Source: Artemisia argyi
Taxonomy: Eukaryota; Streptophyta; Magnoliopsida; Asterales; Asteraceae
NCBI GenBank assembly: GCA_030686995.1
Contig: CM060709.1
Location: 305,514,357-305,578,356 of the forward strand
Direction of reading: 5' to 3'
DNA length: 64,000 nt
The notes below the pieces were generated by a model. That model made no database searches, was not told the origin of the DNA, and saw only the letters and a list, made by a program, of their open reading frames with translations. Numbering within the stretch: the first letter of the stretch is position 1; every line of letters starts with the position of its first letter. The position numbers and the translations under genes are program-made. Below are positions 11,261 through 22,556 of this stretch, piece by piece.

Positions 11261-11614
11261 CAACCCTGTATATATGATTTTGATCGAAGGATTTCTACAC
11301 ATATTTATCAATGTTCAATCTTAGAACCCATAACCACCAACCAGTCTAAATGTCTAATAAATATATACGAATAACTTTATAGTAACACAAATTTATACAT
11401 ACAAGTCAGCATAATGTTACATGAAAGTAGTCCTTCAACATGACCACCTTCCTCATACTCAGAATAAATTTTGGCATGTGTAGTAAGACTGAAATTTGCC
11501 ACGAGTTTAATTATATCATTAATCAGTAATCACCAAAGGTTCACTCTTCAAGTGATCGTCTCCGTAGTTCTCGTTTGGGTTGTGTTGTTGGTTTTGGTTC
11601 CTGCATTTCATTTA

Positions 11615-14600
11615 GGGCTTGTTTGTTTTTACAAAAAAAGGTCTGACTGCCTCTGACGTCTTACCAGTTAGACGCGGTCAGACGTTTTTGTTGTTTGTTT
11701 TTTCATGTTGAGTCAGACGCGGTCAGAGGTTATAAATCTGACTCAGTAAGAGGTTGTCTGCAAGTCTGACTATCTCTAACCACCTATTGACACCTTCATC
11801 TTCTCCACCTTCACCCATTCCTCTTCTCCACCTTCACCCGCCGCTGGCCACCTCCAGCCTCGGCCGGCCACCACCACTTCTTATTCATCTCTACACCGCC
11901 TTCTTCTCCACCTATAGCCGCCTTCTTCTCCACCTCTACGCCGCCATCTTCACCACCCTAAGATATGTTTTTTTTTTTTTTTTTTTTTTTTTTCCTTTTA
12001 TTTATTTATTTTTCCTCTTTACCTGCTTTACTTGTTAGCTTTTGATAATGTTGATATGGGTTTCTTTGTTTTTAATACATCCGATATGGGTTAATTTTTA
12101 ATTCTGATATGGGTTGTTTAAGGTGCTTTTTTCATGTTGCAATCTTATAATAGGGCTTTAAGGTGTTTGAGCCTTTTGATATTATATAGTTATGTTGTCT
12201 TCTTTGGTTAAGCATGAGTTGAGATCTAGTTGAGTTTGACCGTATTAGGTGAATGTTTTTCAGTTAAAGCTTTTATCGAGTTTGAGCTTAGATAGGCTAT
12301 TACGTGGTCCTAAACTTGTGCTTAGTTTTTAACTTATTTTGTGCGTAGTTGTGCTTAGATAGGCTATTATGCGGTCCTAAACTTGTGATAAGCTCATAAG
12401 CTCCAAAAAACGGGCTTATAAGTTTGTCAAAAGTTCAATAAGCTGGACAAATAAACGAGCCCTATATCCAAAAAAAAAAAATGGGCTTAAATGCTTTGGC
12501 TATTCATTTGTTTTGGGTGAAAATGTGAACTTGTATATAATCAAAGGATTTATTACAAGTTCTATGAACTTGTAAAAGTGTTTTCGGGTCAATCCAATCC
12601 GTCTATAGACCCATGCTGTAAAAGGCCGTTTCAAGAACTCATCTTGCCACTTTTACTTTAAATAGCAGATTTAAAACTTGGTGTTCTCTTGAGCTTGACA
12701 CTTGTTAGTGAATTATATGCATCTACCACTGACCGATAGCATAAAATACATTGACTAATGAGCAACTCGCTGTGAGTGTTTGGTAGAATTGGCAAACACT
12801 TGGGACAGCTGAGAATATGTTTATTGTGTTTTTTTGAATCCAAATACTCTCTCTTGTGTGTCGTTACAGCTGATTATCTGATATGGTAGAGGGGTAAACA
12901 AATGAGTTTAAAAAGATGGTTTCTTTGAACTATTTAAATGCTTCCAAGAACCTTTTTGAAGGTTCTGTTGTTGAAATATTTAAAGGGTCATTGGAAGTGG
13001 TTGATTTGAAGTTATCAAATGTTATCTGTTGATATGGAATAGCTTGAATAGTTTTCGAGATACCATGAGGCTGTCTCGTTTATGTAAGCCCCAACTGTGC
13101 GCCCACCAGATGTCTCACACATTTTAAACTTGTTATGTAATTTTGCAGCTAGTATAGGGTCTCTTAAGTATTGAAATGGAATGGGATCAGTCCAGGTGGG
13201 AAGGTTTATGGTTAATTATGTTTAAAAAACAGTTATGACTAGTTGTTAGTTTGTAAGTTTGGGTGTTTCTTGGGTCGAAATGGGATTAAACCAAAAGTAA
13301 GAAAATAAGTAGGATCAATGGAAAGGGGACTGTTTGCATAACAGAATAACATACAAGAATCCAGGTTCTTATATAATGTTAAAAAATGGCAGTAAATTTT
13401 TTTACGACAATGAACTAACTGATGTGTGTTGGAAACAGACGGGTCGATTGTGTACGAAACTGAACCAACATTGAGCTTTTTGGAAACCTTTAGAACGAAG
13501 ATCGAAAAGCTACTGTTTATTAGCTTTTAGGCTTTTTTGAAGAGAATGAAATAAGGTCTCTTAGGCGGGAAGGTTTATGTTTTAGTTTGTAAATGAACTA
13601 ATTTCTGTCAATGTATGATCATATGTGTAAAGTATATGCTTTGAGCTACTAAATAATATATGTCCTTTTGCAGTGCCTTCTTCACGTTGATGATCCGCGT
13701 ATTGCTGTTTCATCTCTACTTGGCGTTTCATCAGGTTAGATTTTCCTATTTCGTTTATCGATAGTGCATTGTTTTTGCTGTTTTACTATATGGGTATGTG
13801 TAATTGTTTTGAAAGATGCAATCTTTGGTGTTTTTATGATATGGGTATGTGTAATTGTTTTGCAAGATGCAACCTTTTGTGATTGTCATATCTGAGTTTA
13901 TTGTGAGCGAGGTAATTAGGGTGATAGTAGCATTAACCTTTTGTTATATTGAATTCAAAGTATGATGATTCTAATGAAAGTTTGTGAATTTAAGCTCTAC
14001 TAATCTTTGAATGGTTTAGCATTTGAAGGACATATTGATAAGTTCATTCTGATTAGTTTCAATTGCTACGTCTAGTTGATCATCATTTCGATGGTTATGA
14101 TAACTTGGACACTTGGTTAGTCTACATTAGTGTATTGGTTGCTAATCTCAACCACTCTACTTATAAATGGGTCGATTTGGGATATTATTATCTGTAGTGG
14201 GTCAAACGGGTAATGTCAAACAACCTAGTCATAAACGACTAAATTCAGAAAGCTTATAGTCTATATTTGTCTTCAGTAATAGGTTATTCAAGTTTAGATA
14301 AATTTTTATACTTTTCAATTCCTTTATATTCCATTTTTCATTTCCTTCTACATTACATAACTTTCTAGATTCCCCCTAAGTGATGTGTGCAGTCCAAAGT
14401 TGATGCTGCAGAATTCATTTGGTTCCTCCTATCGATTTGCTAAATTAATGAATGAATTCTAGTGGGAGAAGTAAAAGTGACTAGGACAAGACAAAATTGA
14501 AGGCCATCGAGCCATTAAACTTTTCGTTAATAAAAGTAGCCGATCAATCCACTACATTGTTTCATCCTTTAATGTTTTATCTCATAACTTTCTTAATATT

Positions 14601-14646
14601 TTCATACTGAAATATACATGTGTTGGATTTGCTTGTTGAAATAGCT

Positions 14647-14682
<36 letters not shown>

Positions 14683-15284
14683 TTTGTTAGCTTGTAATTG
14701 CTCTATGGCTTGTTTGTTTTTTAATCCTAAATTTAAGCTGTAGCAAATATTCCTTTAATAAACTGCAAGTTTTCTCAATAAGTTGAATTAGTATTTACTG
14801 GTATGTGGCTCTCTAACTATTAAAGTTGTGATCTTTATGTGTTTTGCTTTATGGGTCATTGATTTTCTTTGTTTATATCACTCCAATTGGTCAATAATTG
14901 CTGAATTTAGTGTTAAAGATATAAAAAGTTGGAATTTTTTTTGCAAGTACTAGTTGAAGAATGTTCTTGTTTAAGATTACCCAAATTTGTTTAGGATTTG
15001 AAGTTTTAGCACTGTTTATATCGTTAGCACAACAAGTAGAATACTTGTAAATAATTTTACTTGTAAGTTATAACAAACCTGTAAGGCTGTAATGCATGTG
15101 TATTTATATGTTTGCATCATATGGACAGTAACCATATAATTGTGCAATAAATTTTTTAAGTAAAATTTATAAAAAAAACAAACAACAAATTTTCATTCAG
15201 ATTCAAACATTATAGGCACCTCTTACTAGTAAGATGTGGTAGTCAGATTCAGATGTGAAACATCTTACTGAAACAAACACACCC
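11615..15284. mobile_element. Large PIF/Harbinger-type element 1 with captured DNA
   Basis: Ends GGGCTTGTTTGTTTTTAC (11615) and GAAACAAACACACCC (15284) are inverted repeats flanked by TTA (11612-11614 and 15285-15287), the Harbinger TSD. Subterminal sequence (TCTGAC...GACGCGGTCAGAC on the left; CACCTCTTAC.AGTAAGATGTGG on the right) is shared with element 2, showing both ends are complete. The 3.7 kb interior has no transposase. It reads like intron-rich genic DNA with T-rich tracts, a proline/serine-rich open stretch (11754-12038) and an exon-like 61 bp block at 13674-13734. Confidence 0.7.
13674..13734 (+). other. Exon-like block inside the Harbinger-type element
   Basis: 61 bp preceded by TTTTGCAG and followed by GTTAGA. 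In one frame it reads LLHVDDPRIAVSSLLGVSS without a stop, and its codon composition contrasts with the AT-rich surroundings. I do not recognise the protein. It may be a gene fragment captured by the element. Confidence 0.4.
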
Positions 15285-15287
15285 TTA

Positions 15288-15903
15288 GGGTGTGTTTGTT
15301 TTTACGAAAAAAAGTCTGACCGCCTCTGACGTCTTACCAGTCAGACGCGGTCAGACATCAGAGTTGTTTGTTTTTCTCTTCTTGGTCAGACGCGGTAAGA
15401 GCTAGTTAGATCTTATTGAGAAAGAGGTTTATGGGTTATCTAACTGCCTCTTACTCTTGCTTCCTCCTTCATCATTTTAACTTGCATCGATGTGCTATAC
15501 TCTCTGCTATTTTTTGCGGATTTTTTGATAATATTTGTGGGTGTGGTTTTTGTCAAGAAAAGTTGCAGGTTTCTTTATGAAGATGAAGATGGTGAGGAAA
15601 AATAATATATAAAAGAAAACACGTGATATGATAGGACTAGTTGGATTTTATAGGTTTTTAATTTCAACCTATCTATGATAGGACTAGTTGGACTTTATAG
15701 GTTTTTAATTTCAACCTATCTATGACTCTATTTGAGTAAATAAATCCTACTGTATTTGTTTACTTTTTATAAATTCTAGATACAAATATTACACATTTAT
15801 TTATAAACTTGTCAGTGCTATCACACTAAATACGCAAGTCCTATTTTTTCATGGACCAAATTGTGAGTATACGAAATGTACATATCAAACTTTGTTTACT
15901 TTT

Positions 15904-15948
<45 letters not shown>

Positions 15949-16368
15949 TTTACTATTAATTTGACTTGTTTACTTTTTCTTAAAAAAAATAACTTTTACT
16001 TTTAATTTCATATGTTTATGTTTGTTTAATTTTTCATGTCGAGTCGAAACTTAGGTAACCAAAAAAAAAGAAGAAAAAACAAGTTATCATTATATAAACC
16101 CCTACATGATAATTTATTTAATAGTTTATTATTGTGCAAAATTCATGATAATAATGTTTTGTTTCATGTATACATAAACTAATTATTGATCGTATTACTA
16201 TTATTTAATATATACTTCTAAAAAAATAGACAATTAAAAACATTCAGACAATTATAAAAAAACAAACAACATTATTTCAGTCAGATTCAGACTTTTTAGC
16301 CACCTCTTACCAGTAAGATGTGGTAGTCAGATTTAGACCTAAAACATCTTAATGAAACAAACACACCC
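15288..16368. mobile_element. PIF/Harbinger-type MITE, element 2
   Basis: Ends GGGTGTGTTTGTTTTTAC (15288) and GAAACAAACACACCC (16368), flanked by TTA at 15285-15287 and 16369-16371. It abuts element 1, the two sharing a single TTA. The 1.1 kb interior holds a tandem duplication of about 52 bp (15627-15725) and a 38-nt A run near 15910-15947; no coding. Confidence 0.78.
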
Positions 16369-16688
16369 TTAGTGTTTGGTTGTTATGTTTGTTTTAGCCC
16401 CTTGTGTGCGTACCTTCAAGGCTGTGGGGCTTTTGTTGCATGACCCTAAGATGAATATCACATTTAGAAACGATAATCTCAAAACTGTACTAGGGATCAC
16501 CTGTTAAGCTTAAGTGAAATTCTAACACCGACCCCATTTATATTTACAATAAAATAAAAACTACTGTATATGCATCAATCTTAAAGAAGATCAAATTGGA
16601 CATGACTTCTATTTTAGTTGGTGAGCTCGAAAAGTTGTCCAACCTTGCAAAGAATGTTGAGAATGAGAGTTCGGAATGTTTTAGAATT

Positions 16689-16730
16689 GTCCCACATCGG
16701 TGAAAGTGGTAATCAGAAGTTGGTATATAT
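16689..16730 (+). promoter_or_regulatory. snRNA-type promoter (USE + TATA), copy B
   Basis: GTCCCACATCG at 16689-16699 is a perfect USE. Exactly 24 nt later TATATAT begins at 16724. This is the best copy of the family. If used like a U6 promoter, initiation would fall about 31 nt after the TATA start (near 16755) and the first run of five T is at about 16850, predicting a transcript of about 100 nt. Upstream homology with the other copies extends to about 16570. Confidence 0.6.
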
Positions 16731-16862
16731 GTAGGATCGTATATTCCATATTATATTAGAATAAGATGGAGTTCTAGCAGTTGCACAAGAAATGCTTCTG
16801 CTGGGATACTCCATGCTTATTAAAATACATTTCATCCTTAATCTTTTTGTCAACCTTCATAG

Positions 16863-16930
16863 CAAGGTTATAAATAGCGTGGCGGCATGGTCAAGTTTTA
16901 GTGTGACGCGTGGCGGCATCATCTTAAACA
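16863..16930. repeat. Fragment related to the 61163-61619 hAT MITE end
   Basis: CAAGGTTATAAATAGCGTGG resembles the reverse complement of the right end of the element at 61163-61619 and is followed by GTGGCGGCATGG-type sequence. No partner end was seen. Confidence 0.4.
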
Positions 16931-17294
16931 AAGTTTATACTTTATAACAACTTATATGGTTATTTATCGATTATATAAGAAAAAGAAAAAAGACAAAGTC
17001 TGTCAACGTTACTACTTCTGCGTGAAAAGCGTCCTGAAAATTCATATGAACTAAAATACATTTTGTCCTTAAGCTTTTCATCAAGTTTTATGGATATTCA
17101 GTATTCATCGTATATAGTAATTAAATTTCTCGTAACATTTACATTTTTAACTCTTCATTTTTAAAGCTCATTAAAAAATGGTAATAACGTTCTAATGGTA
17201 CTATTTTTTTTCATACAATATTTTAAAATTGTATTATTTAAAATTTTATCTTAAAGTCATATATCTTTGAAAAAAAAAAAAAAAAACACGTTAT

Positions 17295-17480
17295 AAACAT
17301 TGGAATTTATGAGTCTGGAAAGGGTACTTCTAACTATCCACATTGGTGGAGCTCGTTAGTTGGTAACCAAAAGTGGGTATATATTTAGGAGCATAGAACA
17401 GATTCATTTAGAATTTGAAGGAATTCTAGTACCGATCAGCTTGGTTGCTTACATGCTAGTGTAATTAAAGCTTGTACAAT
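17295..17480 (+). repeat. snRNA-promoter repeat copy C (degenerate)
   Basis: A truncated copy: TATCCACATTG ends at 17345, and TATATATTT begins at 17378 after 32 nt. It appears to have an 8 nt insertion (GTTAGTTG region) relative to the 24-nt copies, so the spacing is lost. Confidence 0.5.
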
Positions 17481-17736
17481 CATTTTTTTTTTTTCGTCAG
17501 TGAAAAATACATTATTCTACAACCACGTAATTGAAAAACCTATTTCTCCATATTTGAAGAATAGGGACATAAAGATAATCTCTTACCATCCTTTCATATT
17601 TGAATAGATTTTTTTCTAAAACTGATCGATGTCTTTCAGATTTAAATAATCACTATTCATCCTTCAAATACTTTATAATATTGTTTAGTTATTTATTTAT
17701 TTATTATTATTTTTTAATAATAAATTATATATCTTC

Positions 17737-18828
17737 GGGGTAAAGCTAAAGATACGTAACATATTTCTACAAATAAACACAAGTACGCAACATACTTAGT
17801 AAAGTGTCAAACGTACGCAACATATTTTCAAAAAATTGTCGATCTACGCAATATGACCTGCTGGCAGCAGGTTACCAGGTCACCTAACTTTAAAAGTTAC
17901 ACCTTTGGTCTCTAAACCGTCTCATATCTCGCGTACATGATCATATTTTGGTAACGGTCGTTAAAACTTTTTAACATTTTTTTTAAAAATCGAGATAAAA
18001 TCTATTTTTTTTAACTAAAATTTAGAAAAAAAAAAGTTAAAATTAAAATAAAAAGGAAAAAACATTTAAAAATTAATTTCTTTAAAGTTAATATTTTATA
18101 AAAAAATCAAAATTTTTTAAAAAAAATTAATATTTGTGAAAAAAATATTATTTTTTTAAATTTAAAAAAAAAATAATTTTTTTAAGGAAATTAATTTTTT
18201 AAAAAAATTATTTTTTATAAAAAAAATTAAATTTTCGCAAATATTAAATTTAAAAAAAATATTTTTTTTAAAATTAATTTTTTTAAAATTAATTTAAAAA
18301 AAATAACTTTTTAAAAAATTAAAATTTTTTTTATAAAAATTAATTTAAAAAAATAATTTTTTTATAAAAAAAATTTAATTTTTTTCGCAAATATTAATTT
18401 TTTTAAAAATTTTTGATTTTTTTAAATATTAATTTTTTTAAAAAATTAATTTTTTAAAATTTTTTCCTTTTTTTTTTTAATTTTAACTTTTTTTTTTTTT
18501 TTAATTTTAAAATTTTTTAACTTTTTTTTTTCTAAATTTTAGTTAAAAAAAAGATTTTATCTCGATTAAAAAAAATGTTAAAAAGTTTTTTTAAACTTTT
18601 TTAACGACCGTTACCAAAATAGGATCATGTACGCGAGATATGAGACAGTTTAGGGACCAAAGGTGTAACTTTTAAAGTTAGGTGACATGGTAACCTGCTG
18701 CCAACAGGTCATATTGCGTAGATCGACGATTTTTTGAAAATATGTTGCGTACGTTTGACACTTTACTAAGTATGTTGCGTACTTGTGTTTATTTGTAGAA
18801 ATATGTTGCGTATCTTTAGCTTTACCCC
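17737..18828. mobile_element. Foldback MULE (Mutator-like MITE) with 250 bp TIRs
   Basis: Begins GGGGTAAAGCTAAAGATACG and ends with its reverse complement. TIRs of about 250 bp (17737-17990 and 18575-18828) are nearly perfect. The TSD is TATATCTTC at 17728-17736 and 18829-18837; 9 bp is the Mutator length. Each TIR contains four spaced copies of an ACGCAACATAT motif. The 580 bp core is almost pure A/T (runs of A, T and TTAATTTTT) and has no coding. Confidence 0.88.
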
Positions 18829-19031
18829 TATATCTTCCAAACTTTGCACTAGATACTCCATATTTGGAGTAATATGGTTGGAAATAAATAATTTGTGAAG
18901 GATGATGTTATTGAAAGTTGTTTATATCTATTTCAAATTTAAAGTACATGGTTGAATATAACTTAACAGTGCTAGTAAAAAGGGTTCCGCGGCCAATCAT
19001 CATTACAAGAATAGATTTTGTCTTTAATTTT

Positions 19032-19454
19032 TTTGAGTAAAGGGATTATATCATGTGAATATATTAAAAAATAAAAAATGTTTAGGTACACAAGAGGGGT
19101 AATAAGCCACCCCTAGACCTAAATTCTATATGCTTTGAACATGCTCAAAACATAACAAACACTCCTAGAGGACACAAGGAAAAACAATGCATTTCGTAAT
19201 CCTCCTAATAGGCAAAACACATTAATCACCATCAACGTCATTACTTGTTATCTTCCAAATTCTTTTCATGTGCTCCACTTTAGCACTCTTCTTGAACTGA
19301 ATGGTAGCCAATTTTAACCGAACCGTATCAATAACAATCTTCGATACTTGGTTTGGGTGCCTATCTCCTTTCCCATGTAATCTGTTGTTACGCTCCTGCC
19401 ACACAAAATAAGAAGAAGCAGCCATGATGAGACGACCAACAATCTTCGATACTT
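19032..19454 (-). mobile_element. 5'-truncated LINE insertion
   Basis: Flanked by an 18 bp TSD, GATTTTGTCTTTAATTTT (19014-19031 and 19455-19472). The minus strand encodes FVWQERNNRLHGKGDRHPNQ and a following TVRLKLATIQFK segment, typical of the extreme C-terminus of plant L1 reverse transcriptases. Next comes a 3' UTR and a short A-rich tail at the 19032 end. Only about 420 bp remain. Near the 5' junction the motif ACAATCTTCGATACTTG appears twice (about 19336 and 19440). Confidence 0.82.
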
Positions 19455-19616
19455 GATTTTGTCTTTAATTTTCGAAACAAAGTAAGGTTTTTCTAAAGCC
19501 ATTGAACTAAGAGTGTGTATGTCTTGTAATAAGTTTGGAATAATATTAACATATAATATTAAATTGAGAAAAAAATAAACATGTATGATATAATTAAAAG
19601 TTATTCTATAATTTGA

Positions 19617-19650
19617 CTAGTAATGTATCCGCGCAAAACGGCGGTCGCAA
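19617..19650 (-). mobile_element. Helitron 3' terminus
   Basis: On the minus strand: GCGACCGCCGTTTTGCGCGGATACATTACTAG|T read in two parts gives hairpin CCGC...GCGG, then 11 nt and CTAG followed by T. The element would lie to the right and be interrupted by the LTR element at 20049. The 5' end was not identified. The rest of 19473-20043 is AT-rich without recognisable features. Confidence 0.5.
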
Positions 19651-20365
19651 TAAATTTGTGTAGATTTTTTAGATTTTTGCTATTTTAGAAGAATCGTGTA
19701 TGTGTAGAAAAGAAACGAAAATGTATTGGCGGAATTTAAGATTTATGAAAATTCAAAGGGGGATTTAAAAAAGTTGATGGTTGGGTTAGGTTTCGAGTGT
19801 GAGAGTTTTACGTGTTGTTTGTTTATTAAGAGGCTTTGGTCTCAATATGATTCGTAAATTTGAATACGAATATGGGGTCGAAAATTTTGAATATAATTTT
19901 ATTTTAATTTGAATAAGTGGTTGACAAATATAAATCTGACTCAAATAAAACAGTTTATTTTTGTAAAAATGTCTAAATATGTTAAACTATCAATTTTACA
20001 ATTTAATTACTAAACGATTGCATTCACACAAGAAATAAACTTTATTAATGATCCGTTCAAAGATTATAAGAAAAACAAAGTCTTTGAAACAGATAGATAG
20101 AATAATGATAAGTAACTGAGCAACACAAAAGAACAGAATGGAACTTTTATTTTATTTAATTCTCTTTAAAGAAAAACAATTTGTTTCAGCTTTTCTGTTT
20201 TCCTTCGAGGCTACTTTTCTCTATTTTTCTTTTCCCTATTTATAAAGAAACTAAAAGATAAGCTTGAGTTATATAGGTCAAAGTTATCATACAGGAAGAG
20301 ATATCTCTTATTCAAACTTCCAACCCATATCCCTTTATTTTCTCTTTTGAACTACTTGAAGATCA

Positions 20366-20938
20366 CTACGGATCATGCCTCCCCTTCCCCGGAAAAGAGG
20401 AGCAGCGCCTGCTGATCTTAAAACTCGAGATGAGGAAATCGGGTTGCACTAACTTCCTTAGAAAACCACTTTGCTGAACTTGGGTGTTGTCCTTTTTCCC
20501 AAACAGAAAGGACCGTCTTACATCGCGTCGTGTCGAGCTTGTTTTTCGTTCAACAATAGTGTTTTCTGTTAACATCTTTTCTTGTTCATTTCCAGGTGTA
20601 ACTTCCATCCCCTCACCTGTCGATATTTCTTTTCCAAGTTGTAACCCAACAAGATCGTTTTCTTTGCACTGTCGTTGAACTCGAAGATGATCATTCCGTT
20701 TTATCTCAGCATTTTCCAAAACCGAGTTTGGCCGAGTTGCCTTCTCCGGCGAAGAGAAACAATGCCCGATGCTCTTAGTATCGGCGATGAAGAAATGAGA
20801 CTTCACCACCTTCCTTAGAACCCCATTGTTGTCCCATTGTTTTGTATGTTGTTGTTCTGGTTTTTTTGCACTTCGGTAACACTTTTGTTTGTCATGTCGT
20901 ACCATTAAAAGTGATAAACTTCGAGAAGCATTCACCAT
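20366..20938 (-). other. Open frame with internal repeat at the 3' end of the gypsy element
   Basis: A frame of 190 codons without similarity I recognise. It contains two related segments of about 33 residues: GVLRKVV..HFFIADTKSIG.CFSSPEK and GFLRKLV..DFLISSFKISR.CSSFPGK. The second ends by reading through the polypurine tract into the LTR, so the frame may be fortuitous. The DNA-level repeat suggests a duplication of the region next to the polypurine tract. Confidence 0.35.
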
Positions 20939-21043
20939 TTTTCTAGCTCGACAAGTAGTTGCTAAATTGACATATTTTGTGACATTGTTTCTGTTGACAA
21001 TATACCTTTTCCCATCCTTCTCGAACTAATACTTTTGTTCACG

Positions 21044-22556
21044 TCAAAAATACACCGCGTCTCGTTTCCATAGGTAAGGGCTGCCAAAAATAACTTGACA
21101 AACGTCGAGAGGAACTACCTCACATACGACTTCGTCGATGAACTGGTTTGTAATGGCAAAACGAAACTTACATTGTTGGTTCACTTGCATATCCACATCA
21201 TTCTTGATCCAACCCAATGAATATGGATGAGGGTGTGGTGTTGACTCGAGACCCAACTGTTCAACAAGGGTAGAAGAAATCAAATTCTTCTCACTTCCGG
21301 GATCGATGATGGCGTCAATCACTTCTTGTTTCACTTGAATATTGAGAGTGAACAGTTCTTCTTTTTCATCAGGTTTGACTTTCGTAGTCGATGACTTTTC
21401 TTTTTGCTTCATCATCAAGAACAAACTCTTGTCTGCTTCTTTAACCGACTCAAGTTCTACAACATCATTGACCAGGGCAGTTGCAGTTGTACGTTTCCCA
21501 CTTCGATCATTTTTTATCCACTTCTTCGGGAACAACTCTGGATGTAATTTCCAGCATTTATCTTCTGTGTGTCCCGTTATCCTGCAATTGCTACAATATT
21601 TATTTTCATCTGACTGTGTTGCTCCCTTTTTTTTTGAACTCTTCCTTGTGATGGTTACTGTTTGACGCCTCACTCTTTAGTCCTTCTTCAAACTTTCTTC
21701 CTCCAATTTTATTTTTCTGCTCAATTGCCATCGCAATGCTACTAGCATTCGAGATATTTGTTATCACGTGCAACCGCATTTCAGTTTGAATTTGGGGAGG
21801 TAGGCCAGCAACATATTTAGTTCAAACGTCTACATTATCTATTGGAATCCCCAAAGTCACCGCGAGTCAACGAAATTCTGTGGTGTATTCTTGTACATTT
21901 TGACCTCTTTGTAGACGTAAATTATGCCACCGTGCCCATCTATCTTGAACATACCCCATGGGGTAAAACTCTTGTCGTAAGAGTTGAGTGAATTTTTTCC
22001 AAGTAATCTCTTCATTGCTCATGATTTTCAACTGAGAATTCCACCAAGCCAACGCATGGCTCGTTAGTTTTAGTCGCGCAAAGACCACCTTCGCACTGCT
22101 ACGAAACCCATACAAAGTGAAGTAAGTCTCCAATTGGTCAATCCATGAATCCAGCTTTTCCGCGTCGACGATGCCATTATACGTTGGGATATCAATCCTT
22201 GCTTCAACCTTGAATGGGCGCTGAGAACCATGCTTCATTGTTTTGTTAACGTCTTCCCTTTCGCTTTCATCGTCCTCATCTTCATCATCGAAAACAGAAA
22301 ACCTATATGTTTCCTTTAGGGGTGTCGCATGAGCCTTAGGTTGGTTTGATGGTTGTGCTTGTATCCAACCCATAATAGACTCTAGTTGACTAGCAAGCTT
22401 ATCAACCTTGGTTGCGAGGTCATCCTGACCAAAAGGTTTATCATCGGTATTAGTCATCGTTGATGTTGTCTCTTTAGCCTGTGGTGGTCGGCGATGTTGT
22501 TGAAGAATAGTGACGGGTTCTCCTGATGCCTTGTACCCAGACTTGGTTTGCACCAT
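21044..22556 (-). pseudogene. Gag-protease polyprotein, broken
   Basis: The likely start is the ATG at 22556 (MVQTKSGYKASG). The Retrotrans_gag domain lies at about 22190-21870 (ARIDIPTYNG, WIDQLETYFTLYGF, ALAWWNSQLK, FYPMGYVQDRWARWHNLRLQ). In-frame stops follow, the first at 21867, and a frameshift occurs in an A/T run near 21625-21635. The other frame then gives a CX2CX4HX4C zinc knuckle (CSNCRITGHTEDKC, about 21590) and a retropepsin segment AIIDPGSEKNLISS near 21300, where the usual D-S/T-G triad is D-P-G. It cannot make a full polyprotein as it stands. Confidence 0.82.

Noticed and set aside
16755..16850. U6, U3 or 7SL RNA gene behind the perfect USE/TATA
   Set aside because: None of the conserved U6, U3 or 7SL motifs are present downstream, so no ncRNA gene is called.
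17990..18575. Very A/T-rich core as a possible replication origin or matrix attachment region
   Set aside because: It lies exactly between the arms of a MULE foldback with a perfect TSD, which explains it.
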